NCBI GenBank assembly: GCA_030280995.1
Contig: JASXTE010000005.1
Location: 31,881,501-31,945,500 of the forward strand
From: Hemileia vastatrix
Lineage: Eukaryota; Basidiomycota; Pucciniomycetes; Pucciniales; Zaghouaniaceae
Length of the DNA: 64,000 bases
Direction: 5' to 3'
The number at the start of each line of letters is the position of its first letter. Positions within the stretch are counted from its first letter, which is position 1. This document shows positions 43,617 to 54,450 of the stretch, piece after piece. Made by a program: the position numbers and the translations under genes. Below the pieces are notes generated by a model. It saw only the letters and a program-made list of their open reading frames with translations, did no database searches and had not been told where the DNA came from.

Positions 43617-44549
43617 TCATTTATCATACTCAGCCCAAGTATAAAGCGGAACCGCCTCGAGGAATTCTTTGACAGCAGCTATCATATTGTTCATACGAGG
43701 CATGGTTGCATCATATAGAGCGCAGGCGATTTGCTCTGCAAATTCCCAGTTTTGAGCCATGGCAGGCTCTTCATCATCGATGACCGGGAAGTTTTTGATA
43801 GGCCATTCGTCCAGGATGATGGTATCGAAGACCGGCTGCATCGTAGTCCAGTCAGGAGAAGGTATTCGAGGAGCACACTCCGGAATAGGTTTGGTATCCC
43901 AGACGGGATCTTCTTCCAAGGCAGGAAGGAATAAGGGAGCGATAGGAGGCGGAGGCATTTCAGCGTAAGGAGTGCCTGGCGCATTCTAAAACAGAGGGAA
44001 AAAGAAGATGTTAGAATTAAAAAAAAAAAAGAGACTTACTGTACTTTCCCCTGAGAAGAGAGATATGGGGGTCAAAGAGGCGCTACTATGCGTAGGAGCA
44101 CAGTAACCAACCTTAGCTCCTTTGTTGCGAGGCGGGGTAATGACATTGGATGCTGGGCACTTGATGGTCATTTGACTCATCATATTCGAGGTTGAAGAGT
44201 CAGGGTCTAGACGAGAAATGGTGGGCGGCCCATCGTAGCTACACTTCTTCTTGTGTTGATTGCAGTAATCGCATGACTGGAAGAAGGAAAAGTGAAAGGT
44301 TAGTAACAAATAGGAAGGAAAATGAAGAAAACTTACAGTGAAGAAATTATGGTTTCAACGGCTGGATTTTGAGAAGTGGTAGGGAGTTATGCCATTCCAA
44401 ATACAGCGGGTGCATCTTGTCCTGCCCATCAAAGTTGTCACGAGGGTTGTCAGAGGAGCGGCAGGAGGTTGAGTACGCACGAACAGATGAATGGCGTCCA
44501 CGACATCGGAGGTATTTTCAGTATTGGGTTTGGCTCTTCTAGTATTCAT
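43617..44549 (-). pseudogene. Second antisense Cys-rich gene in M (three exons, one stop)
   Basis: Exon 1 is 44549-44337, exon 2 is 44276-44040 and exon 3 is 43985-43617. Both introns (44336-44277 with TTACTAAC; 44039-43986 with TTCTAAC) have GTAAGT donors and AG acceptors, and all joints are phase 0. The product would be 272 aa but for one TGA in exon 1 (near 44353), eight codons before the donor. Cysteines CTRC in exon 1 and CDYCNQHKKKC in exon 2 match the first and last parts of the six-cysteine finger; the third Cys is missing. The C-terminal exon is acidic and proline-rich, then helical. The ATG lies 132 bp from the 3' LTR, as in N1 (123 bp). Confidence 0.65.
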
Positions 44550-44669
44550 TGAGAAAGTTAAAATAATAATAAGAAGAAAAGGAAAGATGATGAAGGAAGA
44601 AGATAGAAGATGGAAGAAGGAAAACGCTGCAAGACGCAGGTATTTATGTGCTCCTGGGGACAGTTGCGA

Positions 44670-44681
44670 GTAGAGGGAGGA
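44670..44681 (+). other. M polypurine tract
   Basis: GTAGAGGGAGGA abuts the 3' LTR start TGTGGTACGCG. It is near-identical to the tract in O and N. Confidence 0.85.
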
Positions 44682-45954
44682 TGTGGTACGCGCCTCGCAG
44701 GAAGCGTGAATTTAGACCAATCAGCGCGCGTAGTCCAGGAAGAATAAGGGGGAGTTAGCGCAGCAGGAAGTGTAAAAATATAATATGTATTTGTGTGTTT
44801 CAAGGAACAAAGGAAATTGAAGCACGGAAAAGGATTAAGGGTCTGTGCGCTCAGATATTGCAGCAAGATGTGCCGCACAATAGGGAATTGTGCATTATCA
44901 ACTTAGGACTATTACGCGCTAAAAAAATATGGATTTGGGCTTTCCAAAAAAAGTATGTGTTACGCATTAATGAAAAAGTCATGGATTAAGGACGACTCAA
45001 GTGCATAGTATGCTGTACCGCGGCCAGTTGGGAAACTTACTGAGACAAGTAATAAAGAAGGCAAACTATTTAAGCAAGCTGTCAGAGCTATGAACTTAGT
45101 ATTAAAGCAAAGAGAGTGGGGACTCAATCATAAAACTACCCAAGAGTTAAGGCAACTAGACGCAGCATTAGGATAATTCAAACCTGGAACTAGTGCTGAA
45201 ACAAAACAAAGGTATAATTAAAAGCGCATATGTGGAGTATCAGTGAAACAATTTAATACTAGTGTTAGTAATTATAGGGTATAATTTAGGTGCTGTAGCT
45301 GTTACAAGCAGTGTATGTAGCTTACTAATATATAAGTTATTGTTTTACTAATACGGGGCTAGAGCTAGCGCTGAAGATCCACTAGGGAACTGTGTCTTGA
45401 GTACCGTAAAAATATAAAAAGGATGACTATTCAATATAGCCTGGGAGAGTAATATACATAGAAGATAGATATATATACACATATATAGTCTTTTAAGAGA
45501 GAGATTGATATATACAAAAAAATAGAGTAGTAAATTAGAGATTTGTCTGAATCCTTTAAATTGTGCGTCTGTGTGTGTATTTCAAAAAGCATAGTGAAAG
45601 AAGTGCAATATAGAGAGGTTATATAGATTCAGTAGGATTGATTATTACTAGAGTCATTTTATTACTATAAAAAGGCATATTCAAAGAGAGCGCTTCAAGA
45701 GGGAGTAGCTGTGGATATTAGCGCTTGTTAAGAATAGAAAAATCCAGATAGTAATACTTGTTCTTTTTTTTCTGATCTCTAAAAAAAACCCCCATCTCTC
45801 AACTCATAACTTTTTCTGATCAAAATATTAGTGTTACACATTATTGCGCTGTCTTTAAAAATAAGAGTGGCAGGCGCTTCTCTTTAGAAATTGAAAAGGA
45901 GAACCAACCCATCTCGAATTGTGTCTATTGCTTAGTACTTTAGAACAGTATACA
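44682..45954 (+). repeat. M 3' LTR
   Basis: This 1273-bp partner of 22411-23673 ends AGTATACA and is followed by the CCGT duplication (45955-45958) and the resumed 3' region of O. It differs from the 5' copy by scattered substitutions and small indels. Confidence 0.92.
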
Positions 45955-45958
45955 CCGT

Positions 45959-46664
45959 GGAAAACTGAAGATGTCAATAAAACTAAGAATTATAATGGTC
46001 AAGATTTGAGGAGTATTTCTTTTAGTTAGAAGTGTTCATTGGGGAACCTTCTAGATTTTATATTGGCAAGTTTAGGGGTAATTGCTGAGTTGGAAACTCT
46101 ATACACAATTACCCCACAAAGTTCGTTTATATGCTTTATTTTTATAGATTGATCTCTAGCATTGGTTTTGTGATGCAGGTGGAAGTCCTCTAAGACTATA
46201 AACTGGTGAATTTTGCACTTGATGACTCGAGAAAATTCTTGTGGAGGTGATTTTGGAAATTGGAGGACCTCATGGCGATGTCCAGATCATTGCAGCTCTG
46301 GCTCAGTGGAGATGAAAGCCCACTCTCTAAATTTTCTTTTCTGTAGTTGGTGATTTTGGAAATTGGAGGACCTCATGAAGATGTCCACATCATTGCAGTT
46401 CTGGCTCAGTGGAGATGAAAGCCCACTCTCTTAATTTTCTTCTTTTTTTTGTTGGAGGTGAATGGTAGAGGAGTTTGGAGGACCTCATGGCAGTGTCTAG
46501 ATTATTGCAGTTCTAGCTCAGTAGGGTTTAAAGCCTACTTTTTCATACTCAACTGATTGAAGCATCAAAAATCAAGTGGAGCCAACTTTAGAAGCAAAAT
46601 TTTTATTGAAATGATGGTGGAAAAGTTTTTTATGTGATTCAGAATGGAATGGGGACATTCCATA
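45959..46664 (+). other. O 3' non-coding region, second part
   Basis: After M, O continues with a second GGGGTAATTG/CAATTACCCC hairpin (46075-46115), a hairpin motif with stem AGTC/GACT (46184-46206), then three tandem copies of a module of about 100 bp. The polypurine tract TTGGAGGGAGGA is at 46665-46676. No gene is seen. Confidence 0.78.
46228..46540 (+). repeat. Three tandem copies of a GGAGGACCTCATGG module
   Basis: Copies begin near 46250, 46362 and 46478. Each holds TTGGAGGACCTCATGG, a GTCCAGATCATTGCAG-like segment and GGCTCAGTGGAGATGAAAGC. Single copies in antisense sit in N1 (about 5820-5940) and N2 (about 25265-25385). Confidence 0.8.
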
Positions 46665-46676
46665 TTGGAGGGAGGA

Positions 46677-48078
46677 TGTGGCATTCCAAATCTTGGTAGG
46701 CTACTTAGGTGAAAATTTGATTGGACCTTGGCTGGAAGAAAATAATGGTGTTAGTGGGTGTTAATTTGGTTGAAGGGAGTTAACTGGATTTTTTTTGGGT
46801 GGATTTATTGTGATTTTTGGAGGATTTATGGTGATATTTTGGAGGATTTATGGTGTTTTGGAATGGATATATGTTGGTATTCCTGTTGTTATTTGATTGT
46901 TTCATGGATTGAGTATTGGTTTTACTGGATTTTTTAGGGCTCTCTTGGTATTTTTGGTGGATGCAGTGTGCTCATGGAGTAGCCATTTTTTTTCCAGTGC
47001 GCTCTGGTGTGCTCCGGTTTTCTCCGGTGATTTTCCGGTGCAAAAGCGAAGTGTACTGGAAAAATTCAGTCATTGTGGAAAATTTTGGTTATGGTGAAAA
47101 GATTAACTCACTCTGGCCAAATTAGCTCATTATGGCAAAAAGAGCTCATTGTGGCAAAATTTGCTCACAATGGGAAAGTCTGATCACCAGTGCAAAGTTT
47201 GGTCACTGTAGAAAAGTCTGATCACCAGTGCAAAGTTTGGTCACTGCAGAAAAGTCTAGGCACTGTGGTAAAGTTTGGTCACTGTAGAAAAGTCTGATCA
47301 CCAGTGCAAAGTTTGGCCACTGCAGAAAAGTTTGGCTAATGTGGCAAAATTTGGTTAGAATTTATCATGATTGTTAGATCAATAGTTTATTGTAGATCCT
47401 ATGAATGTAGGGTATTGTTGGAAAGGTCTGGAGGGAGAGAATCAGAAAGAAGGAGGTGATCTTAGTCTTCTACATGTTTTTTGTCTTTTAGTTTCGATAA
47501 CATGGATCTTTTTTGATAATTAACAATATTTAACATATAACAACAATTATAATAAAAAAATATCAACATATAGGGTACCATTGGATAGCTCTCATCCTTG
47601 GTGACTCAAATTTATTTCTTTTCTTATAAAATTTATAAAATAAAAATATAATAAAGAACACTCTTTAATTTTGGTGGGAAACTGGGTAAATCTGGGGAAG
47701 ACCTTTAATAAGGCACCTTTGAACAGATCATCCCAAGGGTAGTTTCTGGGGCACTTTACGGTACTTTTCAGTCTCTGGGGCAAGTGTTGCGGTTTGTTCT
47801 AAGTATTTGCTGTGACTTTTATCAAAGTAATCTGGTATAAGGTATTTGTTTTGGGGTTGTAATCATTTATTGCACTTATTTTTTTTTTCTATATTATATG
47901 TTTCCAACACTTTCAAAATCTTTCTCTCAGATTTTCAACTTATCCAACTCTTCAAGAAGATCTTCAAGCTTAGGTAATTGAATCTTACATTTACTTAGAG
48001 GGACAGGGATTTCTTTTTGTTTTTCCAATTCCCTTGAATTCTGCCTGCAGAAAGGTGACTGTAGGAGTCTACTCTACT
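46677..48078 (+). repeat. O 3' LTR
   Basis: The 1402-bp match to 2074-3466 begins TGTGGCATTCC and ends GTCTACTCTACT (the 5' copy ends in A). CCAG at 48079-48082 is the target duplication. Confidence 0.93.
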
Positions 48079-48082
48079 CCAG

Positions 48083-48581
48083 CTAGGAATGAAGAAGCAT
48101 AAACAACCTTTGATTGTTCTTTATTGAAGTTTTGAGGGTTGTTATTGAACAGCAGCTTTCAGGTTTGTAAGAAGGGGTGCAATCTGTTTGGATGTTCTCC
48201 ATCAAATTTATCAGGAGATTTCATGGAAGGAGTTTTAAATTTAGATCCCTCCAAAGATATTGAATTGGAAAGAGTTTTCATGAAAAGTCTCATGAAGTCT
48301 CCCAGCGAATTAGATGGTCCAGCTTCCGAAAGTTGACCAGAAGGGTTAGTAGCATGGGCAGATGGTGCCTCATGCATCATATCCTCTCCTTCTTCTTCCT
48401 CACTTGAATCATCAAAATCCTGGGGAATGTCTTCTACATATTGGACTGAATGACCCTGTTCCCTAAGTTCAAGAGGTTCCAAGGAGTGAGTGCGGTAAAC
48501 AAGCCATATATCTGTTGGCCTGTCTCTGGAGCGAGCCCTAGTAGTAGCGCCCATAAGAGGAGTGCGTTGAACAGGTTCCAT
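48083..48581 (-). pseudogene. Q Gag, N-terminal half
   Basis: The open frame 48581-48159 reads MEPVQRTPLMGATTRARSRD, an acidic SSEEEEGED stretch, then KFDGEHPNRLHPFLQTC, the start of the Ty3/gypsy capsid fold. A frame shift near 48159 moves the remaining capsid (LFNNN, VVYASSFLAG-like) to another frame until the O insertion at 48079. The rest is at 1413-2073. Identity is well supported by the order of motifs across the joint. Confidence 0.87.
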
Positions 48582-48656
48582 TTAAAGAATTTAAAATACC
48601 TGAAAAAAGGACGTATTAGTACCAAAGAATGAGAACTACAGAGAATTAAATTATAC
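48582..48656 (-). other. Q 5' leader
   Basis: A short untranslated stretch between the 5' LTR and gag. I could not match its first bases to a tRNA primer site. Confidence 0.5.
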
Positions 48657-49466
48657 TGTCACCAGAAGATCTACGCACAAGGTCAAGGGTGTTCCTGAAA
48701 GTGAGATGAGAAGAGTAGTTTAGAAACTTCTTTGAAGAACAGAGGAAATTTTTGAGGAAGTGATTAGAAGATGACTTGAAGGAAGAGCTATTGCTTTGAG
48801 ATATGTTCAAGAAGAATTCTAATATATTTTAAAGATAATATTAATATTCTTAAGATCTCACAAAGGGTTGGAAACTCAATAATAAAAGAATGAGGATTGA
48901 GAAATGATTACTGAGAAAATAAGGAAAGATACAATAATAATGATTTAACCTGAAGCTTTACCACTATTAACTATATATACATTTTATAATTTAATTCTAA
49001 AGAATGTCAAACCAAAATCCAACCCCTTATATATCCTTTACTCCTCCTTGCATTGACATCATACCCATCCGTCATTCTGCACACCACAGACCACCAAAAT
49101 TACACCCGTTACACCTGGACCCTCCTCACTAACATCAGTTAACCTTTAATCCTCCACTAACCATTCCAACCATTCTCACTACCCCCTTTTAATAACCCAC
49201 AGATATTTTAATAAACCTTTTTAGAGGACTATTACATTGACTATTGCGCTGTGTGTCGCTTATTGAGGAAAAGACTAAGACACACTATTGAGAAATTGAC
49301 TAATTTAGATTTAGAGTTTAGACTAGTGCGGTTGAATAGTGAGTACACAAAGGAAAGTCGCAGTTGCTATGTAGAATTGCTTTCTGCACTTTGAGTATGG
49401 ATTTAGACCTCTGTATTCTTGATTTAATGAGCTGCTTTTGCCTCGAGTGTCACGTGGCGCGTGACA
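48657..49466 (-). repeat. Q 5' LTR (putative)
   Basis: The 810-bp stretch has inverted ends TGTCAC...GTGACA. Its outer end contains the palindrome TGTCACGTGGCGCGTGACA (49448-49466). It lies directly upstream of the Q gag on the minus strand. The other LTR is outside the window, so repeat identity cannot be shown here. Confidence 0.65.
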
Positions 49467-52400
49467 AAATCAGTACTCAGTAAATTTTTCATCTGAAAAA
49501 CTGATATTCAAGCTAGATGTAAAACTTTGAAGATAATAAAAACACAGTGATATAAATTTATTTAAACTTTAATTTTAGTGCTTGATTTTTCTTCAATGCT
49601 GTATTGTGGGATAATTTTAGTGTCAACTTGGGAATAAGCACAATATATTTTGCAAAGTGTTATCATGTTAGAAATGTGCTTCAGATAAAAACTTTGATTT
49701 TATTATTTTTTAATAACTGAACTAAATAAGTAGAAGTGGTACTTATTCATCATTCTATCAGTTTCAAATTTTAAAACCATTATATCATATTTATTTTGTA
49801 AAAAAGACACAATAGGTACTTTAGATTATGCCCATGTAGAAAAGAAGCTGTAAAAGAAATCATATTTATATTAAAAATAATATTATTCCATATTTAAAAT
49901 TAATAGGAAAAATAAATTATGTGAAATTTTTCAGGGAAATTTTTTGAGTATTAAGCATAAAATTTTTTATTGGAGTGATTCACAACTGAACACTTACACA
50001 CAATTCTAAAATTAAATATATGGGTTCAAGATCTATCAATTATTTATTGGATCTATGATATTGATGCTGATTGGTAGATCTTATATAATGTTTCTATTCA
50101 ATTTCTAAGTGTATGAAAAACAATCCCTTTGATATTTTATTTAAACAGAAGAATTTATAAATCTTTTTGAAATTCGCCTTATCACAAAGTAATACTGGAA
50201 TGAGTATTTGTTATAAAAATTATTTTAAGTAGATTTATTAAAAATCTTCATTTTATATTTAAAACAGAAAATAAATATTAAAATTTGACTCTTTATAGAA
50301 ATATATATTGATTTAAAAGATACTTACTTATTTTTTTACAAAGCAGTCAATTTTATTCTGTGAAACTTCCTTTCAACTTACAAATATAAGTCTAAAAAAT
50401 TTATATGATTCTCTGAAGACTCTATATGTTTTTTACCTGAAGCAAAAAAGAATTTATTTTGAAGTACCTCAAATCTAAGCAAAAGAGCTGATACCTTCTT
50501 TATATAATGTAGTTGTATAAGATTCATTTTAAGTCATTTTCTGAATCAGCCATATAGAAAAACTCATATCATAATGATATATGATCAACTTAAAACCATA
50601 ATTAATATAATAATTTATAAAAATAATTCTTAATTCTTTCTTATTATCACAACTTCAAAGTATTTAATAAAAATATTTTGATATTAAAATAAAATTATTT
50701 TTAAACTTAAAAATACTTAATGAAAATTCTAAAAAAGTATAAATTTTTTCATGGCTTAACATAACTTGAGCCACACTTAGAAACAGGATTTCATTGAGAT
50801 TTCAACCTAAGCATTAGATATGTTTTGATAAAAAAAATTTAAATTAAAACTCTATTGGCCTCATGCAACAAAATACCCTGAAAAATCTAAGGGCTTAGAA
50901 GCATATTGACCTAAAAAAGTAATTGAAATAATTGAATATTAAATATATTCATATATAAAATTATGTTATACTTAAAAATTAATAAAGACTTTTTCCTATC
51001 TAAACACCAACCACCAACAAACATATTACCAAATCCATCCCCATTTTTATAAGCTTTATTTTGCAAAACTTAATTTTCACAATACAAAAAGTCTTTGATG
51101 CACTGAATTGTTGCTTCAAGAATGCTTTATCAAAAGATATTTTCAATGGAAAATTTTTCACTATCACACTTGGAATTGAGGAGCTGATATAATGGAAAGT
51201 ATAACAGCTAGAATTTGAGACCAAATACCATTCTGGATTAACTAAATTATTTACAAAACTCCTAGAAAAATATTTTGGCATCTTTTTGTCTGTCTTAATA
51301 TTGTTATTTTTAACCATAAGTAATGCATTCTTGATGTTTTTTTCATGCTTGTTGTTTTATTTTTTTCCTCAGTTGTAATTTTTCTTTTTCAAAAGCTTTG
51401 TGAAGCCTGCATCTTGTAGTGTGGTGGATAAGAAATTTATTTAATTCAAAAATAAATAAATAAAAAGTGCAAAAGAATGCAACTGTTAAAAATAAGGCCA
51501 TTAAAAAAATCATTATATTCTTAATATTAAATAAAAAATCATATCCAACATGCACATAGCAAACATGAGTATTAGCTGCATTTAAAATATTAATCAAGTA
51601 TTTGGAATCAAAGCTTCATTTTATTGCTTACAAGTATAGTATTCTTATTTATGCATTTTGGACTGGAGATTCAACTATACCCTAAACAAAAACAATTAAA
51701 TGTGAAGTTTAAATCCAATCTGCAATTATTATGATAAATACAGTAATAATACATAAGTGTGTTTTGATGCTTTATTTAATTTTTCTCCATATATCAATAA
51801 TATATCAAACCTCCAGATATTGATAATTTATAATGTAGAAAGGTATAGTTTATTTAAAAAATTATTAACTTTACCTCTACCACTAATAGAATTAATGGAT
51901 TCTAATACAATAAATTATTTATATGTAGAAAAAATTGATCCCATACACATGTGGATACCATGCTATTTTATTATATTTCTTTATTTAATATATAATTATT
52001 GAGAATAATAAAAAGCTTTATAATGAATTAGTGAAAAAATGATATTCTTACTTAAAATTTAAAAAAAATCCTTTGGTTGGAGTTGATTGATTGATAAATG
52101 GGCAAATAATCTGTTAATTTTAAATTTTAAGAATAGATTCTTGAAGAAAAATATGTTTCATTTTTATTGGATGAAAAAAGTAAAAATAGAAAGAGGAACG
52201 AATATAAAATTTGGAGGCTAACCAAAAATTAGCATTTCAATTTTACTATGACAAGTTAGAGATCAAAATGCCAATATTTAAAAAAAATAATAATCAGTTC
52301 TGTTTTTTAATGTTTTAAAGAGATTAAAAAGGACAGTAAAATACTAACAATCAAAGTTAGTAATCTGTAAACAAGTCACTTTAGTGGAAAAAGAAATTAT

Positions 52401-53560
52401 TCAGAAAAATGTATTTCTTAAAAGTTAAACTTATATTTAAAGTGATATTAATATTTTTACTTAAGAAAAAAGTATAAGGGACAAACCAAATTAAAAAACT
52501 CTTAAGAGAAACAGATGATAAGCTAATTATAATAACCTTTCTCTTGTAAGTGGAAGGAGAGAAGTGGAAAATTTGCTACTTGGATGAAAATTCACTTACA
52601 GGTATGAATATAGAAACATGAAAGTTACTGGAGCCTGTTGCATGGAAGTCAGTGAATTGCATAAGGCATATATGCGACAGGTTTTTACACAGAAACATAT
52701 TGTATAAATGATGACAAAAAATTTTCACATGCTTTTAATTAAAACTTACATATTGTTTTTACAGCTTATTTTTATAGGGATTCACAAAGTATAATTTGAG
52801 GAACTAAAGACTCAGATAGTTGCACACGGATGCAATTAATATTTATTTTTACTTATTTTTCAAATTCAATCCACTTATCCATATCATTTGTTCACATAGG
52901 GTGGAAAACCTCACAATCAGATTTTATAGACCCATTTTTTATCCTTATTATATTTGTTGCCACTAAGTTGAAATTTGGTTTCAAAAGACACTCCGCAATG
53001 TAGTGGGTGGAATTTCTAGAAAGTCCTCAACTGAACTTAGATGGAACTCAGATGGAACTCAGACTGAACTCATACTGAAACCATACTTAACTCTACTTGA
53101 AAACCAATCTAAAACTGTTCTTCTGAGTGGTGCTCATCCCCGATTGTATGGTTCCTTTATCAATAGCTCAATTTGTGTTCAATCTCTGGTGAGTTTAGGT
53201 TCAAGGTTACGGACTCTCTAGAAAGTCCGCCCCCATATTTCGTGGTGTGAGTTAACAATTAAGTGTATTTTTCTGCAAAACAATGTGCACACAAAATCAG
53301 TATCATGATATTTCAAACATGTTAAAACTGGATATATATGTTTTGGAATTGAAAAAAATTCAATACCACATTTTCTGGATTTGAGTTTATATTATGCACG
53401 TATACATTTCACAATTTCAAAAAAATAATGCCAAATTACATGTAAAAGAGTAGGGAAAATTTCAATATATATACTCTCATATTATTTCTTATTAACTAAA
53501 ACCAGCCCAGACAACCTAGCTAGTGGTTTATTTTTTATAGTAGCCAATGCTGCTTAAAGC
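49467..53560. other. AT-rich gene-free region
   Basis: ORFs are all under about 110 codons, biased to Lys, Asn, Ile and Phe as expected of random AT-rich DNA, and none shows a domain. One stretch, 53003-53260, is less AT-rich and has short repeats of GAACTCAGAT and a palindromic TCTAGAAAGTCC at both ends; it may be an old element remnant. Nothing else is recognised. Confidence 0.6.
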
Positions 53561-53572
53561 AACATTGGATGC

Positions 53573-54450
53573 TTGAATCTCACCTTAAAACCTCCCAGCC
53601 AGTTTTATCTGGCTGGAAGATGAGAAACAAATATATTTCAACCAAAATTGCTTGTAGAAATTTTGGTTTCTTTAAAAAAAGACTTACATCCAGTTTAAAC
53701 CTAGCTGAAAGTTATAAGTATAGAAATTGCAAGCAAAGTTGCCGCATACAACTTCTCTTTCTTTTAAACACAACATTGTGCAGGAAGCTTAGAACTTCCT
53801 GCAGGATGTATTTTTAAATTGACCAGAGCCACTTTTAGTGGCTTTGGTTAATTTTTTTATTAAAAACTGCCAGAATAAAGCTAACAGCAAAATATATTAT
53901 TTTTCAAACCCAAGACACTTCCTGTGGCATGGGTTATTTATTTATGTAATTTTAAACTACTACCAGCCAGGCTCCCCCTGTCTGGTATTTTATGCTTTAA
54001 ATCGCCAATTTTTCCTTAAGAAATTTTCTGATTAAACCTGACCTACAACCTCCCATCCAGTTTTATCATTCTGGGAAATGAAAAAATGAGCTTTCAAAAA
54101 AAGTGGCTACAAGAAACTTTGGTTACTTTATTTAATGAGTTGCAGCCAGTTTATAACTGGATACAAGTCAATAATATAAAAAAATCAAGTTTAGTTTCTG
54201 CATGAAACTTTGCTTGCTTTTAAACACAACATCTTGCACACAGTTTCAAAATTCCATCAAAATGTATTATTAAATTGATCAAAGCCACTTTTAGTGGCTT
54301 TGGTAATTTTTTTTTATTTAACTCTGCCAGCTTAAAGCTGGATGTGAAAAATTATTTTTTTATTCAAACATGAACCACTTCCTGTGGCTCATGTTATTTT
54401 TTTATGCATTGTCAAATTACTACCAGACAGGCTCCCTCTTTCAGGTAGTG
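53573..54450. repeat. Two tandem copies of a hairpin-rich unit of about 457 bp
   Basis: Copy 1 is about 53573-54003 and copy 2 about 54035-54450, diverged but collinear. Hairpins in copy 1: CCAGCCAG/CTGGCTGG (53595-53616), GCAGGAAG/CTTCCTGC (53780-53802), AGCCACT/AGTGGCT (53827-53843). Copy 2 has CAAAGCCACT/AGTGGCTTTG (54280-54302). Both contain ACTTCCTGTGGC near the end. No ORF of note. This could be an old non-coding element or structured RNA. Confidence 0.75.

Larger units (their letters stand above)
22411..45954 (+). mobile_element. Element M, gypsy element with two antisense genes
   Basis: M is a plus-strand insertion in the 3' region of O, flanked by CCGT at 22407-22410 and 45955-45958. 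It has 5' LTR (22411-23673), leader, gag (35861-about 37650), protease, pol (to about 41705), a 3' region with two opposite-strand genes (42311-43110 and 43617-44549), polypurine tract and 3' LTR (44682-45954). Its leader is split by N2. Without N2 it is about 11.6 kb. Its coding regions use the dinucleotide GC more (frequent GCGC) than O or N, a different family of the same clade. Confidence 0.92.
2074..48078 (+). mobile_element. Element O, full-length but interrupted gypsy element
   Basis: O runs from 5' LTR (2074-3466) through a tRNA-Lys-type primer site, leader, gag-protease (14995-17465), pol (17462-21606), a structured 3' non-coding region and polypurine tract (46665-46676) to 3' LTR (46677-48078). 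It is interrupted in the leader by N1 and in the 3' region by M, which itself holds N2. Without these inserts O would be about 11 kb. The target duplication is CCGG (2070-2073) against CCAG (48079-48082), one transition apart. Removing O restores a continuous Q gag reading frame, which supports the boundaries strongly. Confidence 0.92.

Noticed and set aside
42311..44549. Envelope-like gene in M
   Set aside because: It is on the opposite strand and has no signal peptide or membrane segment.
50999..52002. Small ORFs in the AT-rich region (51000-51317, 51343-51597, 51757-52002)
   Set aside because: Composition is that of random AT-rich DNA, with no domain, homolog or plausible intron structure.
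53003..53260. Solo LTR related to N
   Set aside because: A short phrase (CGTGGTG...TTAA.AATTAAG) resembles the N LTR, but the order of the parts does not agree.
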